Shown here: positions 44,481 through 53,520 of the stretch, in pieces
Numbering within the stretch: position 1 is the stretch's first letter
How the letters are laid out: the number at the start of each line of letters is the position of its first letter
NCBI RefSeq assembly: GCF_035934735.1
Contig: NZ_CP142396.1
Coordinates: 1,054,001 to 1,118,000, forward strand
DNA from: Sedimentibacter sp. MB31-C6
Lineage (GTDB): Bacteria > Bacillota > Clostridia > Tissierellales > Sedimentibacteraceae
Direction: 5' to 3'
DNA: 64,000 bases
Translations under genes and position numbers: made by a program
The notes under the pieces: generated by a model
What the model was told of the DNA's origin: nothing
What the model saw: the letters and a program-made list of their open reading frames with translations, nothing else
Databases searched by the model: none

Positions 44481-44527
44481 AATATAACTGATTTTTAAAA
44501 TATGTCAATAGTTTGTGGACAGTTGGT
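44481..44527 (-). promoter_or_regulatory. agrB promoter with candidate LytTR site
   Basis: On the reverse strand TTGACA (44508-44503), 16 bases, TATATT (44486-44481). Just upstream, ACAGTTGGT at 44519-44527 (forward strand) fits the 9-base AgrA/LytTR half-site pattern (W-M-M-GTT-N-R-K). A convincing second half-site one or two turns away is not evident. Autoregulation by AgrA is therefore plausible but unproven. Confidence 0.55.
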
Positions 44528-44564
44528 TGTTTACGTGTACAATCAGTAAATAATATTAAACTAA

Positions 44565-44597
44565 AATAATACAGGTAATAATACCTGCATTATTTTT
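44565..44597 (-). terminator. Terminator of pyruvate carboxylase gene
   Basis: On the reverse strand AATAATGCAGGTA pairs with TACCTGTATTATT (one G-T pair) and ends in TTTTAG. Confidence 0.75.
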
Positions 44598-44603
44598 AAT
44601 ATA

Positions 44604-47600
44604 TTATTCTAATTCTGCTACTAATTCGCCTGCCACTACTCGTTGACCTTCTTTTACATGTATTTTGTTAACAGTTCCAGCTAAAGGAGCTAATACATTA
44701 GTTTCCATTTTCATAGCCTCTAATACTGCTATAGGCTGACCTGCCTCAACCTTATCTCCTTCCTTAATAAGAATTTTAAATACATTCCCAGGTATATTAG
44801 CACCAACCTCATACTGATTGCCTGTATCTGCCATTACCTTTTCTGCAGATGTACTTTTAGCAATTATAGCATTTTTATCTTTAATAGTAACTACTCTTCT
44901 GTTTCCATTTACTTCAAAAGCTAAATCCTTTGTACCATCATCGTTTATTTTTACTTCAACAAGCTTAATAACTAATTTTTTACCTTCTGCTATTTTAACT
45001 TCACAAGTTTCTCCTTCTTCCAATCCATGAAAAAATATATCACTTCCCATAAGCCTAAGGTTTCCATTTATTTCTAAGCTGTTGATATAATCTTCAAATA
45101 CTTTTGGATACAAAGCATAGCTCAATGCTTCTTCATCAGTTCCTAATAAATTATATTTTTCTTTAAGCATTTTTTTAATTTCATCAAAATTCTCTGATTC
45201 TAATAACTCTCCCGGTCTACAATCAATTGGTTTTTTATCCTTTAACACTAATTTCCTAAGTTCTTCTGGGAAACCTCCTTCAGGTTGACCCATCATTCCT
45301 TCAAAGTAAGATACTATAGAATCTGGGAAGTCCATATCCTTAGCTTTATTGTAAATATTTTCAGAAGTTAAGTCATTTTGCACCATAAATATTGCCATGT
45401 CACCAACTGCTTTAGATGAAGGTGTTACCTTTACAATATCCCCAAGCATTTCATTTACTGTTTTAAACATTTCTTTGACTTCCTCAAATCTATGTCCTAA
45501 TCCAAAACTTTCAACTTGTGGTTTTAAATTAGAGTATTGACCGCCGGGTATTTCATATTTATAAATCTCTGCAGTCCCTGTTTTTAACCCTGATTCAAAC
45601 TTATTATATACTGGCCTTACAGATTCCCAATAATCAGATATTTGTTGCATATGATCTAAGTTAAGCATTGTATCTCTTTCAGTATTCATTAAAGCAGCAA
45701 CTACTGAGTTAAGAGGAGGCTGGCTTGTTAAACCTGCCATTGAATTAAAAGCTGTATCAACGATATCTACACCTGCCTTTGCAGCAGAAAACACAGTTAC
45801 AACTCCATTACCACTTGTATCATGTGTGTGTAAATGAATGGGTATCATCAATTCGTTTTTAAGTGCCTTGACAAGTTTTTCAGCAGCCATTGGTTTTAAA
45901 AGAGCAGACATATCTTTTATTGCTAATATATGAGCTCCTCTTTTTTCAAGTTTTTTAGCAAAGTCTACATAATATTTTAAAGTATATTTGTCTCTAGATT
46001 CATCTAATATATCACCAGTATAACAAATACTTGCTTCAGCTATTTTATTTTGATTTAATACTTCATCTATTGCTACTTCCATCCCTTCCATCCAGTTCAA
46101 TGAATCAAAAATACGATATACATCAATACCTGCTTTTGCTGAAGATTTGATAAATTGCCTGATTACATTGTCAGGATAATTCTTATACCCAACTGCATTT
46201 GCTCCTCTTAACAGCATCTGAAATAAAATATTAGGCATTTTGCCACGTAAAACCTTTAGTCTTTCCCAAGGATCTTCTTTTAAAAATCTATATGCGACGT
46301 CAAAAGTTGCTCCCCCCCACATTTCAACAGAAAATAAATCACTTGCATAATGTGATATTGTAGGTGCTATTTTTTCCATATCAACAGTTCTTACTCGAGT
46401 TGCCATTAAAGATTGATGAGCATCCCTCATTGTAGTATCAGTTAATAAAAGTTTTTTTTCTTTTAATACAAATTTAGATACTTCAGTTGGACCATTTTCA
46501 TCTAATAATTGCTTCAATCCTGGTTTAATCTTATTATCTGATTTAGGCACAACAGGTACATCAAACTGGGGTTTTACACCTTTTGTTTCATTTACAAATA
46601 TATTACCTATATAATTAAGTACTTTTAACTCTTTATCTTCTCCACCTCTTACATTTAATAGAGATGGATTATCAGCAATAAATCCAGTATCACATAAACC
46701 TTTTCTAAAGCTTTCATGATTTAATACATTTAAAAGAAATCCAATGTTGGTTTTAACTCCAAGTATTTTTACCTCTCTAAGGGCTCTAGCATTTTTATTT
46801 ATAGCATCATTAAAACTTCTAGCCCAAGAAGTTACTTTAACTAGCAAACTATCATAATAAGGACTAATAACCGCTCCTGTAAAGCCATTATCTCCATCTA
46901 ATCTTATACCAAATCCAGAACCCGTTCTGTAAACATCTATCTTACCTGTATCTGGTGCAAAGTTATTAGCAGGATCTTCTGTTGTTACCCTGCATTGTAT
47001 AGCAAAACCTCTATGTTCTACTGAATCTTGCGATTTTATATTTACTTCATCAGAATCCAATCTATAGCCTTGAGCAATTAAAATTTGTGACTGTACAATA
47101 TCAATTCCTGTTGCCATTTCAGTTACTGTGTGTTCAACCTGTATTCTTGGATTCATTTCTATGAAATAATGATTACCTTCTTTATCAACTAAAAATTCTA
47201 CGGTACCTGCACTTCTATAATTAACCGCTTTTGCAATTTTCAAGGCATCATTACAGATTGATTCTCTCTGCTTTTTAGTAATATTTATTGCTGGTGTAAA
47301 TTCTACAACCTTTTGATGCCTTCTTTGAATTGAGCAATCTCTTTCATATAAATGAACAATATTGCCATAGTTATCTCCTAAAACTTGGACCTCTATATGC
47401 TTAGGTTTGTCTAAGTATTTCTCTATAAATATATCATCAATCCCAAAGGCTTTCTTAGCTTCACTTTGAGCACTTTTGAATTCTCTTATTAAATCCTCTT
47501 GGCGGCCAACAATACGCATACCCCTTCCGCCACCTCCGGCAGATGCCTTTAATATTACAGGATATCCACAATATTCTGCGAATTTTCTTGCGTCTTCCTC

Positions 47601-48029
47601 AGATTTAACAGCTCCTTCAATACCTGGTATTGTTGGAACACCTACAGATTTAGCAACAATTTTTGATTTAATCTTATCCCCAAGTTTATCCATCATCATA
47701 TAATTCGGGCCAATAAATACTATACCTTCTACTTCGCATTTGCGAGCAAATTCTGTATTTTCTGACAATAGTCCATAACCAGGATGTATTGCATCTACTC
47801 CTTTGGACTTAGCAAGACTTATTATTTCATCTATTCCTAAATAGGCATCAACAGGCTTTTTGTTTTTCCCTATTTGGTATGACTCATCAGCTTTTGTTCT
47901 AAAAAGTGAATTTTTATCTTCTTCTGAATAAATAGCTACACTTCTAATACCTAGTTCCCTGCAAGCTCTAAAAATTCTTATCGCTATTTCACCACGATTA
48001 GCAACTAAAATCCTCTTGAAACTTTTCAT
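44604..48029 (-). CDS. pyc: Pyruvate carboxylase
   Basis: A full-length 1141-residue enzyme carboxylating pyruvate to oxaloacetate with ATP and bicarbonate. Domains in order: biotin carboxylase (about 1-450, starting KRILVANRGEIAIRIFRACRELG, with GGGGRGMR and EMNPRIQVEHTVTE); carboxyltransferase (about 525-800, TTMRDAHQSLMATRVRT and metal ligands in HLHTHDTSGNG); a PYC/OADA allosteric-linker region; and a C-terminal biotinyl domain with the biotin Lys in VLEAMKMETN. GGAGG precedes the ATG. The gene is monocistronic, with its own promoter and terminator. It supplies C4 acids for biosynthesis. Confidence 0.97.
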   Translation of the reverse strand: MKSFKRILVANRGEIAIRIFRACRELGIRSVAIYSEEDKNSLFRTKADESYQIGKNKKPVDAYLGIDEIISLAKSKGVDAIHPGYGLLSENTEFARKCEVEGIVFIGPNYMMMDKLGDKIKSKIVAKSVGVPTIPGIEGAVKSEEDARKFAEYCGYPVILKASAGGGGRGMRIVGRQEDLIREFKSAQSEAKKAFGIDDIFIEKYLDKPKHIEVQVLGDNYGNIVHLYERDCSIQRRHQKVVEFTPAINITKKQRESICNDALKIAKAVNYRSAGTVEFLVDKEGNHYFIEMNPRIQVEHTVTEMATGIDIVQSQILIAQGYRLDSDEVNIKSQDSVEHRGFAIQCRVTTEDPANNFAPDTGKIDVYRTGSGFGIRLDGDNGFTGAVISPYYDSLLVKVTSWARSFNDAINKNARALREVKILGVKTNIGFLLNVLNHESFRKGLCDTGFIADNPSLLNVRGGEDKELKVLNYIGNIFVNETKGVKPQFDVPVVPKSDNKIKPGLKQLLDENGPTEVSKFVLKEKKLLLTDTTMRDAHQSLMATRVRTVDMEKIAPTISHYASDLFSVEMWGGATFDVAYRFLKEDPWERLKVLRGKMPNILFQMLLRGANAVGYKNYPDNVIRQFIKSSAKAGIDVYRIFDSLNWMEGMEVAIDEVLNQNKIAEASICYTGDILDESRDKYTLKYYVDFAKKLEKRGAHILAIKDMSALLKPMAAEKLVKALKNELMIPIHLHTHDTSGNGVVTVFSAAKAGVDIVDTAFNSMAGLTSQPPLNSVVAALMNTERDTMLNLDHMQQISDYWESVRPVYNKFESGLKTGTAEIYKYEIPGGQYSNLKPQVESFGLGHRFEEVKEMFKTVNEMLGDIVKVTPSSKAVGDMAIFMVQNDLTSENIYNKAKDMDFPDSIVSYFEGMMGQPEGGFPEELRKLVLKDKKPIDCRPGELLESENFDEIKKMLKEKYNLLGTDEEALSYALYPKVFEDYINSLEINGNLRLMGSDIFFHGLEEGETCEVKIAEGKKLVIKLVEVKINDDGTKDLAFEVNGNRRVVTIKDKNAIIAKSTSAEKVMADTGNQYEVGANIPGNVFKILIKEGDKVEAGQPIAVLEAMKMETNVLAPLAGTVNKIHVKEGQRVVAGELVAELE

Positions 48030-48089
48030 TTCGTCCTCCTATCCACAAAACACAAACTACTGTGCTTCATATATAAACTTATAGAAAAC

Positions 48090-48118
48090 AGTGTAACATT
48101 GTTTTATTAACTTTTCAA
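48090..48118 (-). promoter_or_regulatory. Probable promoter of pyc
   Basis: TTGAAA (48118-48113), 17 bases, TACACT (48095-48090) on the reverse strand, about 60 bases before the start codon. The rest of the 48119-48223 stretch is AT-rich without recognisable elements. Confidence 0.55.
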
Positions 48119-48223
48119 CAAATAATTTTAATAAAATTAAATTTAAATAGTTTAAACTTTATTTTATTAGATTTCACTAATTAAATAAGACATGCTAACG
48201 TTTGCCACCTTTCTATGTTTTGC

Positions 48224-48268
48224 ATAAAAAAACTCTATCATACTATTTATAAAATCCATGATAGAGTT
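48224..48268 (-). terminator. Terminator of histidine phosphatase gene
   Basis: AACTCTATCAT and ATGATAGAGTT form a perfect 11-bp stem, and on the coding strand the hairpin ends in TTTTTTT. Confidence 0.85.
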
Positions 48269-48284
48269 CTAAATTTACTATAAT

Positions 48285-48914
48285 TTAATTATTAACTAAA
48301 CTTCCTTTTAGATGTTCTGTATCATTATAGAAAATTCTCTTTATTTGATTATTATCATCTATTTCAATACATGATAAGCTACAATTTTCTACTACACTTC
48401 CCATCCAATTCTTATTTATTTTTAATTTATTTATATAAGATTCAATGCATTTAATAGTTCCACCATGGGCAACAATTAATGTTTTTTTACCTTTATGTTT
48501 TTCTACTACTTCTTTAAAAGCACTAACAACCCTATTGTAAAATTCATGTAAATTTTCTCCATTAGGATATCTGTTTTCAAATGGATTTTCTTCAATTTTC
48601 TTAAGAGTATCTTCATTACTTATCATTATTTCATCGTAACGCATACCCTCAAAGTCTCCTAAACTTATTTCTTGAAAACCTGAATGTTTTATTATTTCTA
48701 TATTTTTATTACCCCTAGCTATTTCGGCAGTATGATAAGCTCTTTTTAGAGGGCTTGATATTATATAATCTAAATCTATTTCTTCTATACGATGAGACAA
48801 TAGTTCTGCTCCTAAAATTCCCTTTTCTGTTAATTCAGAATTTATACTACCTTGAAATCTACATTGCCTATTCCATTCAGTTTCACCATGTCTTGTAATA
48901 TATATTATAGTCAT
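48285..48914 (-). CDS. Histidine phosphatase family protein
   Basis: A 209-residue phosphatase of the phosphoglycerate-mutase-like branch 1 fold. The phospho-acceptor is in ITRHGETEWN at the N-terminus, with SPLKRAYHTAEIA (second Arg), GDFEGMRYDEI, and the second catalytic His in VAHGGTIKC. Substrates in this family range from alpha-ribazole phosphate to sugar phosphates and phosphoserine and cannot be assigned here. I start at the ATG at 48914 behind GGGGAGTG; an ATG 14 codons upstream lies before that site. Confidence 0.88.
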   Translation of the reverse strand: MTIIYITRHGETEWNRQCRFQGSINSELTEKGILGAELLSHRIEEIDLDYIISSPLKRAYHTAEIARGNKNIEIIKHSGFQEISLGDFEGMRYDEIMISNEDTLKKIEENPFENRYPNGENLHEFYNRVVSAFKEVVEKHKGKKTLIVAHGGTIKCIESYINKLKINKNWMGSVVENCSLSCIEIDDNNQIKRIFYNDTEHLKGSLVNN

Positions 48915-48972
48915 TTTTTCACTCCCCTTCTTATATTTATGCTTACCCATTGGCATTTTATTCCCATAATTA

Positions 48973-49569
48973 TTACATTAGTCCTACAAAAATTGGAACT
49001 AGAAAAGTAACGGATAATGATAATATTACTCCACTAATAAAAGATATTATTACAACCTCTTGGCTTGTATTTCTTGTAATAATAGGCAAACCTGTATCCA
49101 TGCTTATTGCTGCTCCAGCAGCTATTGTTTCTAAATATCCTATATGTTTAGCAATCATTGGAATAGTAATAAAAGCAATTATTTCTCTAAAAACATTAGA
49201 TAAAAATGCTACTGCACCTAATTCAGCAGAAATTGGTGTAATAATTATAGCTGATAATGTATACCATGACATTCCAGAAGCAACTGCCAATGCTCCAAAT
49301 ATATCTATATCAAATATTATACTACAAATTACTCCCCCTAGTAAACTCCCAATAATTGTTGCTGTTGGTACTATGAGTATTTTAAATCCAACTTGCTTTA
49401 AATTTTTGAATATATCCTTATTGCTTCCTAAATCTATACCAACAAAGAATAGCAAAAGACACAGACCTATATCTAATAATATGCCTGTACTATTATAAAC
49501 GCTTTCAGGCAATAAAAATAAGCCAGATAATATTCCTACAACTAATACTAACAATATATTTTTAGTCAT
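48973..49569 (-). CDS. LysO-type lysine exporter, C-terminal subunit
   Basis: A 198-residue membrane protein with six or so helices corresponding to the C-terminal two thirds of E. coli LysO (YbjE, DUF340), including the SGMSWYTLSAIIITPISAELGA and AAISMDTGLPII blocks with conserved Asp/Glu residues. In E. coli the protein is a single chain of about 299 residues. Here the N-terminal third is a separate gene overlapping this one by eight bases, so the two products probably form a heteromeric exporter of lysine or its analogues. Confidence 0.85.
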   Translation of the reverse strand: MTKNILLVLVVGILSGLFLLPESVYNSTGILLDIGLCLLLFFVGIDLGSNKDIFKNLKQVGFKILIVPTATIIGSLLGGVICSIIFDIDIFGALAVASGMSWYTLSAIIITPISAELGAVAFLSNVFREIIAFITIPMIAKHIGYLETIAAGAAISMDTGLPIITRNTSQEVVIISFISGVILSLSVTFLVPIFVGLM

Positions 49570-49870
49570 TTGTGCCTCCAGTAATGTTTATATCAGTAAT
49601 AAGTTTTTTCCTAGCTATAAATACAAATAACACACTTAACCCTGCAGTTATTACTGCAAAAACTGCAGCCTTTATTCCTATTTGACCTATAGATGATACT
49701 ACCTGTTCGTCCATTCCTACTCTTATACCCATTATAAATATTAGTGAAAATAAGATTATAGATTGGATATTAGAAATTTTCATCATAAGTTTTTCATGTA
49801 TTAATCCTTTGCTACTAAGCATCCAACCTACTACTAAAAGACCAAAATACATTAAAATCCTAAGTGCCAT
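49562..49870 (-). CDS. LysO-type lysine exporter, N-terminal subunit
   Basis: A 102-residue protein with three transmembrane helices matching the N-terminal DUF340 portion of LysO (MALRILMYFGLLVVGWML, IILFSLIFIMGIRVGMDEQVV). The ATG at 49870 has ACGGAGG upstream. A longer frame reaching 49975 runs through a double-hairpin repeat and is spurious. Translation is coupled to the second half by an eight-base overlap. The ribosome binding site lies only about 20 bases from repeat copy 4. I found no lysine riboswitch. Confidence 0.82.
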   Translation of the reverse strand: MALRILMYFGLLVVGWMLSSKGLIHEKLMMKISNIQSIILFSLIFIMGIRVGMDEQVVSSIGQIGIKAAVFAVITAGLSVLFVFIARKKLITDINITGGTND

Positions 49871-49899
49871 TTTTACCTCCGTCTTTTTTATATATAATG

Positions 49900-49951
49900 C
49901 CACGGGACGCATGCAATGCATATTTCGGGACGCATACAATGCGTCCCCTAC
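49900..49951. repeat. 52-bp double-hairpin repeat, copy 4 (degenerate)
   Basis: It ends with an intact second arm, GGGACGCATACAATGCGTCC then CCTAC. Its first arm is replaced by CGGGACGCATGCAATGCAT followed by ATTTC, so that arm no longer pairs well. Confidence 0.85.
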
Positions 49952-50000
49952 TTGTCTGATAGTGAAAGATCTCACGAATATCGAAAATCAACTTTACATT

Positions 50001-50052
50001 GTAGGGTATGCATTTTATGCATACCGCGGGACGCATGCAATGCGTCCCCTAC
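50001..50052. repeat. 52-bp double-hairpin repeat, copy 5
   Basis: A complete copy, GTAGGG...CCCTAC, with arms GTATGCATTTTATGCATAC and GGGACGCATGCAATGCGTCC. It is 49 bases from copy 4, between the IclR gene and lysO. The intervening sequence has no obvious promoter. Confidence 0.92.
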
Positions 50053-50087
50053 GATATGAAACATCAATTATTTATATATTATTAAAT

Positions 50088-50888
50088 TTAATAGTTAAAA
50101 TCAAATTTTATCTTAATAAGTATATCATTTATTACTGATGCCTTATCAATTAATTTTTTTTGAATTAAATCGATATTTTTCATTTTCATTCGCACTTTAG
50201 GACCAGTAATACTAACTGCAGCGTTAATTATACCATTATGATTTTTTAAAGGTGTTGCTATACAGAAAAGCCCATATTCATATTCTTCATCATCAAATGA
50301 TATTTGTGAATTTAATATTGAATTTTGTTCTACTTTAAATTTATCCAAAGTACAAATAGAATTTTCTGTCCTTTTTTCATAATTATTGTTAGAAAAATAT
50401 GTAATTAATTCTATATCATTTTTTATCGCTAAAAATATCTTACCTATTGATGAACAATTAAGTGGAGATATTGGTATTAATTTTGAAGTTAATACTGATT
50501 CTTCACCTTTCACTGACAAAATATTTAAAACACTATCATTATAAAGAATTCCTATATTAACTGTTTCACCAATTTCATTAGCTAAATCTTTTAATATGCT
50601 TTCAGATATTTTTGATAATGTTAAATTTGATTTTATAGTTTCACCATAATATATAAATTTAACTCCTAAGCTATATTTGTCAGATACATCATTTCTAGAT
50701 ATATACCCTCTTTTTTCTAGAGAAAGTAATATTCTATGTAATGTAGATTTCGGAATATTTAACTCTTCTTTGATTTCTGTAAAAGAAATTTCTTTTTCTT
50801 TAAATATACACTCAATTACATTTAATATTTTATCTGTTGAGTTTATATCATTAGTACTTTTTCCTTTTTTTTTAGTTTCTTTTACCAT
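50088..50888 (-). CDS. IclR-family transcriptional regulator
   Basis: A 266-residue regulator. The N-terminal winged helix (about 25-85) has the helix-turn-helix EIKEELNIPKSTLHRILLSLEKRGYISR. The C-terminal IclR effector domain (about 95-260) includes CSSIGKIFLAI and ATPLKNHNGIINAAVSITGP. I use the ATG at 50888 with a GAGGA-like site. A TTG 11 codons upstream has no ribosome binding site. It lies downstream of the opp-aminopeptidase-aminotransferase genes on the same strand and may regulate them, but no shared operator was recognised. Confidence 0.87.
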   Translation of the reverse strand: MVKETKKKGKSTNDINSTDKILNVIECIFKEKEISFTEIKEELNIPKSTLHRILLSLEKRGYISRNDVSDKYSLGVKFIYYGETIKSNLTLSKISESILKDLANEIGETVNIGILYNDSVLNILSVKGEESVLTSKLIPISPLNCSSIGKIFLAIKNDIELITYFSNNNYEKRTENSICTLDKFKVEQNSILNSQISFDDEEYEYGLFCIATPLKNHNGIINAAVSITGPKVRMKMKNIDLIQKKLIDKASVINDILIKIKFDFNY

Positions 50889-51038
50889 TACACATTCATC
50901 CTCAATAATAATTTTTTTCAAAGAACCGAATAGATTGATTATTTGTTTATTTTACCACATTTTGTATAAATAGTCAACTTGCACGAGCCTATGTTCTATA
51001 TAATGGTTTCTTTATATCATTGCTATATTAATCTTCTT

Positions 51039-52199
51039 TTAATTGAAAATATCCATCTTTTCTATTCTATCAAATGCTATTTTTAATTTTTCTATGCTTA
51101 CTGTTAAAGCTAATCTTATATATCCTTCACCACAACTCCCAAATGTGTTTCCTGGAAGGGCTAATATATGTGCTTCATCAAGTAATTTATTACATACTTC
51201 AGTACTGCTTAGTCCTGTTTTTTTAATATTAACAAATAAATAAATACTTCCTCTTGGAGAAAGAGTAGACATATTTGGTATATTACATATTCTTTTATAT
51301 GAATAATACATTCTTTTTTTATATTCTTCTACGATGTAATTACTAATTTCTTTTCTCATTCTTAAAGCATAAATTGCAGCCCTTTGTGAAACTGAAGGTG
51401 CTGTAAATACATTGTTTTCATTTATATTTACTATCGTTTTAATAATATAATCTGGAGCTACTACATAACCAACTCTCCACCCCGTCATAACAAAATTCTT
51501 CGAAAAGCTTCCAATAGTTATAGTTCTTTCTTTCATACCATCAATAGATGAAATTGGAATAAAAGGTTCCGAATAACTAAAAGATGTATATATATCATCA
51601 GCTATAATTATTAAATCATATTTTTTAGCAATAAATGATATATCATTTATTGTATCTTCGCTAAAGCATGTACCTGTCGGATTATTAGGCGTATTTACAA
51701 TTAATGCCTTTGTTCTATTTGTAATTAATTTTTCTAATCTTTCTACATTAACTTGGAATTCCTCTTCTTCATATGTTTCTAAAACAACTGTCCTACCTCT
51801 TGCAAGTTCTATTTGTTGTGGGTATGGAGTAAAACATGGTTCATGAATAATTACTTCATCTCCATCATCTAAAATAGCCTCTAAAACCAACCACATTGCA
51901 TGGCATCCGCTTGTAGTTACCATTATCTCATCATCTGTATAATTTAAATTGTAATCATCTTTATAATATTTTAATATTTCATTTCTTAATTCCAAATCAC
52001 CTAAAAAATCAGTATAATGAGTATGACCACATTTTGCATCATTCATAGCAGCATCTATAATTCTTTCATCAGTAATTAAGTCTGGATCTCCTAAACTTAA
52101 ATTTATTAAATCACTATATTCATTTGTTAGTTTTCCACTCTCACCCATTGCAGTTTCTTTAGAATTCCAATACCTTTTTGATAAAAAACGGTGCTTCAT
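51039..52199 (-). CDS. PLP-dependent aminotransferase, class I/II
   Basis: A 386-residue fold-type I aminotransferase. The Asn-Asp pair is in VNTPNNPTGTCFSE and IIADDIYTSFSY, the Schiff-base Lys is in TIGSFSKNFVMTGWRVGYV, and the carboxylate-binding Arg is in the C-terminal GEGYIRLAL. The substrate may be an aromatic, branched or other amino acid. It follows the M29 aminopeptidase and the Opp genes on the same strand, so it probably deaminates amino acids released from imported peptides. Confidence 0.9.
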   Translation of the reverse strand: MKHRFLSKRYWNSKETAMGESGKLTNEYSDLINLSLGDPDLITDERIIDAAMNDAKCGHTHYTDFLGDLELRNEILKYYKDDYNLNYTDDEIMVTTSGCHAMWLVLEAILDDGDEVIIHEPCFTPYPQQIELARGRTVVLETYEEEEFQVNVERLEKLITNRTKALIVNTPNNPTGTCFSEDTINDISFIAKKYDLIIIADDIYTSFSYSEPFIPISSIDGMKERTITIGSFSKNFVMTGWRVGYVVAPDYIIKTIVNINENNVFTAPSVSQRAAIYALRMRKEISNYIVEEYKKRMYYSYKRICNIPNMSTLSPRGSIYLFVNIKKTGLSSTEVCNKLLDEAHILALPGNTFGSCGEGYIRLALTVSIEKLKIAFDRIEKMDIFN

Positions 52200-52248
52200 T
52201 GCATTTCTCCTGTAATTTTATAGTAATACAAACGTCACTTAATTATAT

Positions 52249-53478
52249 TTAAATAATAAATAAACCATTTTTAAATATTGTTATTTCTTTATTATCATAT
52301 GTTGTTCCAATACATTCCATGTCTTCTGAGCCAAACATAAAATCAACATGTAATGCTGAAGTATTCAAACCCTTGTCTATCAGTGCAGACTTACTTCTGT
52401 CTTTTCCTTTTATAACATCTGTATAACCAGCTCCCAAAGCAAGATGACATGAAGCGTTTTCATCAAATAAAGTATTATAAAATATAATTCCCATCTTATT
52501 AATAGGTGAATTATACGGAACAAAAGCTACTTCTCCTAAACGTCTAGTTCCTTCATCTGTATCTAAAATACCTTTTAGAATTTCCTCGCCTATAGCTGCA
52601 TTGTAATCAACAACTATACCATCTTTAAATTTTAAATAAAATTTATCAATAATATTTCCTGAATAAGATAAAGGAAATGAATTATATACTGTTCCATTAA
52701 CTTTAAATCTATGTGGAGTAGTTAATATTTCTTCACTAGGTATATTTGGAGCAAATATAACACCATCTGGTTCTGGACAATGACAAATTCCTCCTGCAAA
52801 TATTCCATCTTCACATATACCAATTTCTAAATCTGTTCCCAGCTTATTTTTAAAGCGAAGAGTTTTTAAATTTAAGTTGTTTAATTTTACTACGTTATTT
52901 TTTAAATCTTCAATATGTTCATCCCAACCTAATAAACCACTTTGTTCATTAACATAACATGATTTTAATATGGATTTCCAAAGTTCATTAAATGCTTCAT
53001 CTTCTTTTAAATTAGGAAATACTTTTTGAGCCCATTTTTTATTAGGTACTGCTGCTGCACTCCACTTTAACATATTTTCTTTTTTCTTGAAATTTAATTC
53101 ATTTAAAGGTGTTGCAGTAGCTTTTTTCCAAAGAGAAAGTTTTTCATGATCAACTTCTCGCAATCCATCTGGGTCTTCACTTATCAATCTTAGAAAACAT
53201 GCATCGTTATCACCGTAATATGTTTGGGATTCTATCCACCAGTTAGGAACATCTGTTAATGTCTCAACGCTTGCATGCTGTAATCGAATTTTAGTTAGTT
53301 CATGATCTGTATAATGTACTACAACATCTTTTGCTCCTAATTCATAAGCTTGTTTTGTTAATATTCTTAAAAAATCAATTGTGTCAGTTGATGTTTCTAT
53401 GACTAAAATTTGATTTTTTTCTAATGCTACTCCTCTTTGTAATATAAGATCTGCGTAATTAAATAATAGTCGATCCAT
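52249..53478 (-). CDS. M29-family aminopeptidase (AmpS/thermophilic metalloprotease type)
   Basis: A 409-residue cytosolic metallo-aminopeptidase. Recognisable M29 blocks are the N-terminal DLILQRGVALEKNQILVIE, VFAPNIPSEEILTTPHRFKVNG (metal-binding Glu and His region), GEVAFVPYNSPINKMGIIFYNTLFDENASCHLALG, and the C-terminal LHVDFMFGSEDMECIG. I favour the ATG at 53478, nine bases after GGGGAGG. An ATG three codons upstream and a TTG six codons upstream overlap that site. Downstream of oppF in the apparent operon, it fits peptide degradation after uptake. Confidence 0.9.
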   Translation of the reverse strand: MDRLLFNYADLILQRGVALEKNQILVIETSTDTIDFLRILTKQAYELGAKDVVVHYTDHELTKIRLQHASVETLTDVPNWWIESQTYYGDNDACFLRLISEDPDGLREVDHEKLSLWKKATATPLNELNFKKKENMLKWSAAAVPNKKWAQKVFPNLKEDEAFNELWKSILKSCYVNEQSGLLGWDEHIEDLKNNVVKLNNLNLKTLRFKNKLGTDLEIGICEDGIFAGGICHCPEPDGVIFAPNIPSEEILTTPHRFKVNGTVYNSFPLSYSGNIIDKFYLKFKDGIVVDYNAAIGEEILKGILDTDEGTRRLGEVAFVPYNSPINKMGIIFYNTLFDENASCHLALGAGYTDVIKGKDRSKSALIDKGLNTSALHVDFMFGSEDMECIGTTYDNKEITIFKNGLFII

Positions 53479-53520
53479 TAAATCCATCCTCCCCAATTTT
53501 AATATAGCTACAATTTACCG

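Noticed and set aside
49962-49975. GTGAAAGATCTCAC, a CRP/FNR-like palindrome upstream of lysO
   Set aside because: A single match with no promoter placed next to it; likely chance.
49871-49975. N-terminal extension of the small LysO subunit (MRSFTIRQVGDALYAS...)
   Set aside because: This is the translation of a repeat element; the start at 49870 has a good ribosome binding site.
49871-50087. Lysine riboswitch before lysO
   Set aside because: The interval holds only two hairpin repeats and a short linker.
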